DNA of 10,336 nt from Chloroflexota bacterium (GTDB taxonomy: Bacteria > Chloroflexota > Limnocylindria > P2-11E). Location: the NCBI GenBank assembly GCA_016875665.1, contig VGPA01000035.1, positions 1 through 10,336 on the forward strand. The letters run 5' to 3'. The position numbers and the translations under genes were made by a program. The notes under the pieces were generated by a model, which saw only the letters and a program-made list of their open reading frames with translations, did no database searches and was not told the DNA's origin. Each line of letters begins with the position of its first letter. Within the stretch, counting starts at the first letter, position 1. Below are positions 5,319 to 10,336 of the stretch, piece after piece.

Positions 5319-6179
5319 ATGATGAGATCGTTCGTCGCGCTGCTTCTCGCGCTGTCCACGCTGGTCAGCGCTGCCTGCGCCTCGTGGAACCCGTTCGCCA
5401 CCCCCGACGTGCTCGCGACGACCGGGGTGCTCGCCGACCTCGCGCGCAACGTCGCCGGCGACCGGCTGAAGGTGGCGTCGATCGTGCCGCCCGGCGTCGA
5501 GGTTCACGACTACCAGCCGCGGCCAGAGGACGCGCGCCGGGTGAGCACGGCGAAGCTCGTGCTGCTGAACGGGCACCACCTCGACGAATGGGCCGAGGAC
5601 CTGGTCCGCGGCGCCTCGGCGCGGACGGTCGAGCTCACCAAGGGGCTCCCGGTGGTGGCCGACGATCCGCACCTGTGGTTCGACGTCCAGCTCGCCAAGC
5701 GCTACGTGGAGCGCATCCGTGAAGCCCTCACCGCGCTCGACCCGCAGGGTGCCGACGGCTTCGCGCAGCGCGCGCAGGAGTACGGGCGGCGCCTGGACGT
5801 GCTGGACGCCGAGATCAAGCGCAAGGTCGCGGAAATTCCGCAGTCCCGCCGCGTGCTCGTTACCTCCCATGACGCCTACGGCTATTTCGCGCGTGCGTAC
5901 GGGTTCCGCGTCGTGGGCTTCGTGCAGCCGGAGGCGGGCAAGGACCCGTCGCCGGCGGCACTGGCCGCGCTCGTCGCGGATGTCAGGCGCGCGGGAGTGC
6001 CCGCGGTGTTCGCGGAGAGCGGCGCCTCCTCCAGGCTCACGGAGGCGCTGGCGCGCGAGGCCGGGGTCGCGCGGGTCGTCACGGACCTGCCTTCCGACGC
6101 CGGGGACCAGCCACCGGCCGACACGTACGTCGGCATGATGACGCTGCTGGTGGATAAGATCGTCTCTGCTCTGAAGTGA
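5319..6179 (+). CDS. znuA: ZnuA-type metal-binding lipoprotein of the ABC transporter (second of two)
   Basis: This 286-residue A-1 cluster solute-binding protein has a signal peptide ending at Cys20 (LVSAAC). Predicted ligands are His63 (VEVHDYQPRPED), His118 (DDPHLWFDVQLAKRY) and His184 (TSHDAYGYFARAYGF), with Asp256 (VVTDLPSD) as the acidic fourth. Glu233 in VFAESGASS is a conserved structural position. The third ligand is His, favouring zinc over manganese. It has no His-rich loop, unlike the first copy, and the two proteins differ widely outside the motifs, so this is not a recent duplication. ATG at 5319 follows the -10 by seven bases; ATG at 5322 is an equally good start in frame. It heads the operon, and its stop overlaps the znuC start as GTGA. 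Confidence 0.92.
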   Translation: MMRSFVALLLALSTLVSAACASWNPFATPDVLATTGVLADLARNVAGDRLKVASIVPPGVEVHDYQPRPEDARRVSTAKLVLLNGHHLDEWAEDLVRGASARTVELTKGLPVVADDPHLWFDVQLAKRYVERIREALTALDPQGADGFAQRAQEYGRRLDVLDAEIKRKVAEIPQSRRVLVTSHDAYGYFARAYGFRVVGFVQPEAGKDPSPAALAALVADVRRAGVPAVFAESGASSRLTEALAREAGVARVVTDLPSDAGDQPPADTYVGMMTLLVDKIVSALK

Positions 6180-6898
6180 TCGACATCCGCGGCCTGCGCG
6201 CTGGGTACGCGGACCGGCTTGTCTTTGACGACCTCAGTTTCGAGGTCCAGCGCGGCGAGCTCATCGCGCTCATCGGGGCGAACGGCTCGGGCAAGTCGAC
6301 CCTGCTCAAGGTCATCGCGGGGGTGCTGCCGGCGCGCGCGGGCTCCGTGCAGGCGCTCGGTGCACCGGCGGGACGGGCGGCGAGCCGGATCGCGTACCTG
6401 CCGCAGGCCGAGCAGGTGCGCTGGGACTTCCCGCTTCTGGCGGAGGAGGTCGTGCTGATGGGCCGCATCCCGCGCCTGGGTGTGGGCCGCCGCGCGGGCG
6501 CCGCGGACCGCGCCGCCTCCACCCAGGCGCTCGAACGGGTGGGTGCCCAGCACCTGCGGCGCCGGCTCGTGTCGGGGCTTTCCGGTGGCGAGCGACAACG
6601 GATCCTCGTGGCACGCGCGCTCGCGGCCGATCCGGAGCTCCTTCTGCTGGATGAGCCCGCGACGGGCGTCGACCCCACCACGGAGGAGCAGATGATGGCC
6701 GTGCTGGAGGAGCTCGCGCGCGGCGGAAAGACGGTTCTCGTCTCCACGCACGACCTGGGAAGCGTCCTCGCCCACTTCCCGCGCGTGGTGTGCATGAACG
6801 GCGGGATCGTCGCGGACGGGAGCGCGGAGCTGCTCCGCGATGCGGACGTCCTGCGTCGCACGTACGGCGGCCACGCGCCGGCCGACGCGCACCATTGA
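6176..6898 (+). CDS. znuC: Metal ABC transporter ATP-binding protein
   Basis: The 240-residue ATPase has every ABC motif intact: Walker A GANGSGKST (34-42), Q-loop Gln77 (YLPQAEQ), signature LSGGERQR (135-142), Walker B LLLLDEP (155-161), D-loop region GVD and switch His192 (STHD). YLPQAEQVRWDFPL and EVVLMGR are typical of the ZnuC/MntB-type ATPases of metal importers. It powers zinc (or related metal) import with the ZnuB permease. The tail GGHAPADAHH holds three His, a feature also seen in some ZnuC proteins. The GTG start overlaps the znuA2 stop by four bases and its own stop overlaps the znuB ATG by one base (TGATG), so translation is probably coupled. Confidence 0.95.
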   Translation: MIDIRGLRAGYADRLVFDDLSFEVQRGELIALIGANGSGKSTLLKVIAGVLPARAGSVQALGAPAGRAASRIAYLPQAEQVRWDFPLLAEEVVLMGRIPRLGVGRRAGAADRAASTQALERVGAQHLRRRLVSGLSGGERQRILVARALAADPELLLLDEPATGVDPTTEEQMMAVLEELARGGKTVLVSTHDLGSVLAHFPRVVCMNGGIVADGSAELLRDADVLRRTYGGHAPADAHH

Positions 6899-7731
6899 TG
6901 GAGAGCCTGCTCGAGCCGCTCCAGTACGGCTTCGTCCAGCGGGCGATGGCCGGAGCGCTGCTCGTCGCGCTTGTCTGCGCGAGCGTCGGGGTGTTCGTGG
7001 TCCTGCGGGGCCTTGCGTTCCTGGGTGATGCGGTCGCGCACGCGGCGTTCCCCGGCGTGGTCGGCGCGTTCCTCCTCCGGCTCGACCTCACGATCGGCGG
7101 GGCGGTCGCGTCGGTCTCGAGCGCGCTCGCGATCGGCTTGCTCGCCAGGCGGGCGGGGCTGCGCGAGGACACGGCGATCGGCGTCGTGTTCGCGGGCATG
7201 TTCGCGCTGGGTGTGGTGATGTTCAGCGCGATCAAGTCGTACACCGGCGATCTGCTCGGCGTGCTGCTGGGCGACGTGCTGGGCATCACCGATCAGCAGC
7301 TGCTCGTCGCGGCGGTCCTCACCGCGGTGATCGCCGTCTTGCTGACCCTCACCTGGAAGGAGCTGGTGTTCGTCAGCTTCGACCCGACGGGTGCCGAGGC
7401 GGCCGGGCTGCCGGTGCTGCGCTACGACGCGCTCCTCTTGGGACTGATCGGGCTCGCGATCGCGGTGTCCATCCAGCTGGTCGGCGTGGTGCTCGTGGTC
7501 GCCATGCTGGTGACGCCCGCGGCCACGGCGCGTCTCCTCGCGCGGGACATGCGCTCGCTCCTGGTCATCGCGCTCGCCGTCGCGGCCCTGTCCGGCATGC
7601 TGGGCATCGAGCTCTCGTACTTCCTCAACACCGCATCGGGTGGGACGATCGTGCTCGTCGCGACCGTGTGCTTCGCCCTCGCCGCTTTCGCGCGTGCGCT
7701 CCGCGCCCGCGGCCTTAACATGAGTGCGTAG
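6898..7731 (+). CDS. znuB: Metal ABC transporter permease (ABC-3 family)
   Basis: The 277-residue protein has about eight hydrophobic segments and the ABC-3 permease signatures FLGDAVAHAAFPGVV (41-55), KELVFVSFDPTGAEAAGLPV and LVVAMLVTPAATARLL. It forms the membrane channel of the importer with ZnuC. The ATG at 6898 was chosen because it overlaps the znuC stop by one base and gives the family's usual N-terminus (MESLLEPLQYGFVQRAM). An upstream extension of the frame to 6790 lies entirely inside znuC and is rejected. No ribosome site is visible, so translation depends on coupling to znuC. The stop TAG shares its last base with the GTG of the mrp-type gene. Confidence 0.95.
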   Translation: MESLLEPLQYGFVQRAMAGALLVALVCASVGVFVVLRGLAFLGDAVAHAAFPGVVGAFLLRLDLTIGGAVASVSSALAIGLLARRAGLREDTAIGVVFAGMFALGVVMFSAIKSYTGDLLGVLLGDVLGITDQQLLVAAVLTAVIAVLLTLTWKELVFVSFDPTGAEAAGLPVLRYDALLLGLIGLAIAVSIQLVGVVLVVAMLVTPAATARLLARDMRSLLVIALAVAALSGMLGIELSYFLNTASGGTIVLVATVCFALAAFARALRARGLNMSA

Positions 7732-8783
7732 TGGCCCTCATCACCGCCGACATGCCGATCGGCGACGTCACCTCCCGCTGGCCCGACACGGCGCGGATCT
7801 TCGCGCGGTACGGGCTGTCCTGCGCGTCGTGCGCGATCAGCAAGAGCGAGACGATCGCCCAAGGCGCCGCCGGCCACGGCGGCGGCCGCATCGACATGAA
7901 CGAGCTGCTGCGCGACCTCAACACGTTCGCCGACACCGGCCGGCTCCCGGCGAACCTGCCGGAGGCCCGCGCGACCGCCGGGGCGCCGGCGGGCGTGCCG
8001 CGCGGGATGGCCGAGCAGAAGGGCGTGAAGCACGTCATCGCGGTCATGTCCGGCAAGGGCGGCGTGGGCAAGTCGCTCGTCGCCGGGCTGCTTGCCGCCG
8101 GGCTCGCGCGCGAGGGCTTCCGGGTGGGCGTGCTCGACGGCGACATCACGGGCCCCTCGATCCCGCGCATGTTCGGCGTGCGCGAGAAGCCGCAGCCGGT
8201 GGGCAAGACCCAGACGCTCAACCCGCCCCGCTCGCGCGGCGGCATCCCGATCATGTCGATGAACCTGCTGCTGCCATCCGAGGAGGAGGCGGTGATCTGG
8301 CGCGGCCCGATGATCTCGGGGGCGATCCGCCAGTTCTTCAGCGACGTCGCGTGGGGCGAGCTCGACTACCTGGTGGTCGACCTGCCGCCGGGCACCTCGG
8401 ACGCGCCGCTCACGGTGATGCAGGCGATCCCGATCTCGGGCGTGCTCCTGGTGACCACGCCGCAGGCGCTCGCGACGATGATCGTCACCAAGGCCGTGAG
8501 ATTGGTGAAGCAGCTGGGCGGCGACATCCTCGGCGTCGTCGAGAACATGGCCTACGTGCGGATGCCCGACGGCTCGCGCAACGAGGTGTTCGGCCCGTCG
8601 CAGGGACTGAAGCTCGTCATCGCTGCGAACGCACCGCTCCTGGCGAGCATCCCGATCGACCCCGAGATCGCGCGCCTCGCGGACTCCGGCGGCATCGAGG
8701 ACTACGACGGTGCGGAGGCTGCCGAGCTGATCAAGAACTTCCTTGCGGTCGCGCCCGAGAAGCACCCCGCCGTGCGCGCCTGA
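7731..8783 (+). CDS. mrp: Mrp/NBP35 (ApbC) family P-loop ATPase with N-terminal DUF1858 domain
   Basis: The 350-residue protein starts with a DUF1858-like domain (about 3-62: ITADMPIGDVTSRWPDTA..., then YGLSCASC with Cys31 and Cys34). A Pro/Ala-rich linker leads into an Mrp/ApbC ATPase with the deviant Walker A SGKGGVGKS (107-115), GDITGPSIPRMFG, and DYLVVDLPPGTSDAPLTVMQ. Mrp/ApbC proteins deliver or help assemble iron-sulfur clusters, usually with a CxxC after ENM. Here ENMAYVRMPDGSRNEVFG (271-288) has no Cys at that place, so cluster binding, if any, may use the N-terminal CxxC. As far as I recall, some high-GC Gram-positive Mrp proteins also lack this pair. The GTG start shares a base with the znuB stop, so it is probably translated with the transporter. 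An iron-sulfur role is inferred from the family. Confidence 0.9.
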   Translation: MALITADMPIGDVTSRWPDTARIFARYGLSCASCAISKSETIAQGAAGHGGGRIDMNELLRDLNTFADTGRLPANLPEARATAGAPAGVPRGMAEQKGVKHVIAVMSGKGGVGKSLVAGLLAAGLAREGFRVGVLDGDITGPSIPRMFGVREKPQPVGKTQTLNPPRSRGGIPIMSMNLLLPSEEEAVIWRGPMISGAIRQFFSDVAWGELDYLVVDLPPGTSDAPLTVMQAIPISGVLLVTTPQALATMIVTKAVRLVKQLGGDILGVVENMAYVRMPDGSRNEVFGPSQGLKLVIAANAPLLASIPIDPEIARLADSGGIEDYDGAEAAELIKNFLAVAPEKHPAVRA

Positions 8784-10062
8784 CCCTGGGGTCCGCCTGA
8801 TCCGCGCCGCGCTGGCCACGGACCGCGCGGCGGCCTTCCTCTATGCCGCGACGATGCTCGGCAACGTCGTCTCGTTCGGCTACCAGTTCGTGATGGCGCG
8901 CCTCTTGCTGCCGGCCGAGTACGCGATCCTCACCGCGCTGTTCGGCTACCTGCTGCTGGAGTCCATCAGCACGCAGGTCATCCAGTCCGCGGCCGCGAGC
9001 CTCGCCGCGCGGTATCGCGCGCGCGGCGAGGAGGACACGCTGCACTCGTTCACGCTGCGGTGGCTGCGGCGCATCGCGCTCCTCGCGGGACCGCCGGCGC
9101 TCCTGATCGCGCTCGCGTCGGGGCCGCTCGGCGACCTCCTCGCGCTGCCGGCCCCGACCGTGGCGCTGCTCGGGCTCACGCTCCTGACCACCGCGCTCCT
9201 CACGTTCACGCAGGGACTCCTGCAGGGACTGCGCACCTTCGGGTGGCTGGGCGCGGTTCTGCTGGCGCAGGCGGTGGGGCGCCTCACGATCGGGGCGGCG
9301 CTGGTGCTGGCCGGCGGGGGCATCACCGGCGCCTTTGTCGGCGCGTCCTCGGCGCCGATCATCGGCCTCGCCATCGCGCTCTTCGCGCTCCGGCCGCTGC
9401 TGGGCGCCGCGCGCGCCGCGCACAGGGAGGCCACCGTGGGGGCAGACGCGAAGAGCACCCAGGCGGGTCGGGAGACGCGGTTCTTCCTGCTCGCCGCCGT
9501 GGTTCTGCTCGCGTACGCGGCGCTCACGAACCTCGATGCCGTCCTCGCGCGGCCGCTGCTCGGGGCCGACGCGGCGGGCGCCTACGCCGGCGCGATCACG
9601 CTCGGCAAGGTGATCCTGTTCGCACCGATCGCGGTCGGGTTCATCCTTCTGGAGCGCACCGCCCGCGCGCACGCGCGGGGCGAGGAGACCGAGCGGGCGC
9701 TTCTGATCGCCCACGGCTTCGTCCTGGCCTCCAGCGGCATGGCCACCCTCGCGTACCTTGTCGCGCCCGCATTCTTCGTCGGCATCGTGGTCGGCTCGCA
9801 GTATCCGGGCGCGGTCGCGCTCGCGGGTCCCTATGCGATCGCGGCGCTCGCGAACGCGCACCTCTCGATCTGGATCGCCTACTTCGTGGGGCGAGGGACC
9901 ATGCGCGTGGGCTTCGTGCTCGCGCTCGGCGTCCTCGCCGAAGCCGCGCTGCTTGTGGGAACCGCGCGCGACGCGGAGACGATGGTGCACGTGGTGCTCG
10001 GCGTCGCGCTCGCGATGCAGGCCGCGGCGATCGCGACCTTCTTCCTGCAACGGCGGCGGTGA
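8743..10062 (+). CDS. Oligosaccharide-flippase-like (MATE/MurJ/Wzx superfamily) membrane protein
   Basis: The hydrophobic protein of about 420-439 residues has roughly 12 membrane segments. Its opening, LYAATMLGNVVSFGYQFVMARLLLPAEYAILTALFGYL (in parts), is the typical first-helix pattern of polysaccharide flippases (ARLL-x-P-x-E-Y). Mid-protein features such as LQGLRTFGWLG and NLDAVLARPLLGADAAGAYAGA agree. Such proteins translocate lipid-linked sugars; the substrate here is unknown. The start is unclear. TTG at 8743 is the only standard initiator that keeps the first helix, but it lies 41 bases inside the mrp gene. CTG at 8797, preceded by TGGGG, would fit the family N-terminus better, and the first ATG (8854) would cut into the first helix. 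No promoter or terminator separates it from mrp. Confidence 0.8.
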   Translation: MRSRPRSTPPCAPDPGVRLIRAALATDRAAAFLYAATMLGNVVSFGYQFVMARLLLPAEYAILTALFGYLLLESISTQVIQSAAASLAARYRARGEEDTLHSFTLRWLRRIALLAGPPALLIALASGPLGDLLALPAPTVALLGLTLLTTALLTFTQGLLQGLRTFGWLGAVLLAQAVGRLTIGAALVLAGGGITGAFVGASSAPIIGLAIALFALRPLLGAARAAHREATVGADAKSTQAGRETRFFLLAAVVLLAYAALTNLDAVLARPLLGADAAGAYAGAITLGKVILFAPIAVGFILLERTARAHARGEETERALLIAHGFVLASSGMATLAYLVAPAFFVGIVVGSQYPGAVALAGPYAIAALANAHLSIWIAYFVGRGTMRVGFVLALGVLAEAALLVGTARDAETMVHVVLGVALAMQAAAIATFFLQRRR

Positions 10063-10336
10063 GCGCTCCGGTCGCCGCGGCGCTCGTGGCGACCGGGCTG
10101 CTGTCGCTCGGCGGCGCGTTCCAGGCGCTCGGCGGCGGCCTTCCCAATCTCCCGCTCGCCCTTCTGGTTGCCGGCGCGCTCGGCGTACTGATCGCGTCGC
10201 CGCGCGCGGGGGCCGAACGGCTTCTCGACCTTGCGGGCCCGGTCCTTGCGGCCCCGGTCGTCCTGCTCGCGGCCGCCGCGCCCGCGCTCGTGCCGCCGCC
10301 CGTCAGCCTTGCCGCGTTCGCCGCGCTCGTGCGCTT
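10059..10336 (+). CDS. Hydrophobic membrane protein, start only (cut by window edge)
   Basis: GTG at 10059 overlaps the flippase stop as GTGA, and the frame stays open to the edge for 92 codons. It begins MSAPVAAALVATGLL and is almost continuously hydrophobic, with short breaks such as SPRAGAERLLDL. The visible part suggests at least three membrane segments. I do not recognise the family. Following a flippase, a glycan polymerase/ligase-type or glycosyltransferase-like membrane protein is possible, but the sequence shown does not prove it. The tight overlap and high GC bias at third positions support a real gene. Confidence 0.65.
   Translation, partial: MSAPVAAALVATGLLSLGGAFQALGGGLPNLPLALLVAGALGVLIASPRAGAERLLDLAGPVLAAPVVLLAAAAPALVPPPVSLAAFAALVR

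Noticed and set aside
6790..6897. N-terminal extension of znuB into znuC (36 codons)
   Set aside because: It is out of family length and overlaps the znuC 3' end; ATG 6898 gives the usual ABC-3 permease N-terminus.
8731..10050. 439-codon minus-strand frame, same length as the flippase frame
   Set aside because: It is the Arg/Glu-rich reverse-strand image of the flippase gene, with no recognisable domain.
1..10336. CRISPR arrays, transposons, tRNA or rRNA genes
   Set aside because: None seen on reading: no regularly spaced repeats, transposase-like protein or RNA gene motifs were found.

Overview
The window is strongly GC-rich, with G or C at most third codon positions. It has many GTG starts, tightly overlapping genes and lipoprotein-type solute-binding proteins. 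This suggests a high-GC monoderm-like bacterium, either an actinobacterial lineage or an uncultivated Chloroflexota-like one. No rRNA, tRNA, CRISPR array, transposon or phage gene was seen, and the window contains no taxonomic marker that settles the lineage.

Layout. (1) Positions 1-1314, minus strand: a cobalt/nickel ECF-type uptake operon, cbiM, a PDGLE-domain CbiN substitute, and cbiQ, which runs off the left edge. (2) 1390-2478, plus strand, divergent from cbiM: a YibE/F-family membrane protein that appears to be transcribed leaderless. (3) 2490-2541: two Fur-family palindromes (TGAGAA-type 7-1-7 boxes) upstream of a plus-strand unit made of a beta-propeller lipoprotein (2559-3863) and a metal-binding lipoprotein of the ZnuA type (3896-4813). 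A perfect 15-bp hairpin covers the start codon of the second gene. (4) 4814-5251, minus strand: a Fur-family regulator, probably Zur, whose stop codon abuts that of the first znuA. (5) 5252-5318: a divergent regulatory region with a third Fur-type box lying on the -10 of what looks like a leaderless promoter. (6) 5319-8783, plus strand: znuA2, znuC, znuB and an Mrp-family P-loop ATPase with an N-terminal DUF1858 domain, each start overlapping the stop before it. (7) 8743-10336: an oligosaccharide-flippase-like membrane protein, then the beginning of another membrane protein cut by the right edge.

How the genes work together. Positions 2490-7731 read as one metal-homeostasis locus. A Fur-family sensor probably represses both the beta-propeller/ZnuA1 unit and the ZnuA2-C-B transporter, and may control itself, through related palindromes. 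Zinc is the favoured metal because both binding proteins carry the three-histidine ligand set of ZnuA, but the boxes alone do not separate Zn from Fe or Mn. The parts that look least described are the propeller lipoprotein under a double operator and paired with an orphan binding protein, the hairpin over the znuA1 start, and the DUF1858-Mrp fusion. That fusion lacks the usual C-terminal CxxC but has a CxxC in its extra domain, and its start overlaps the stop of znuB.
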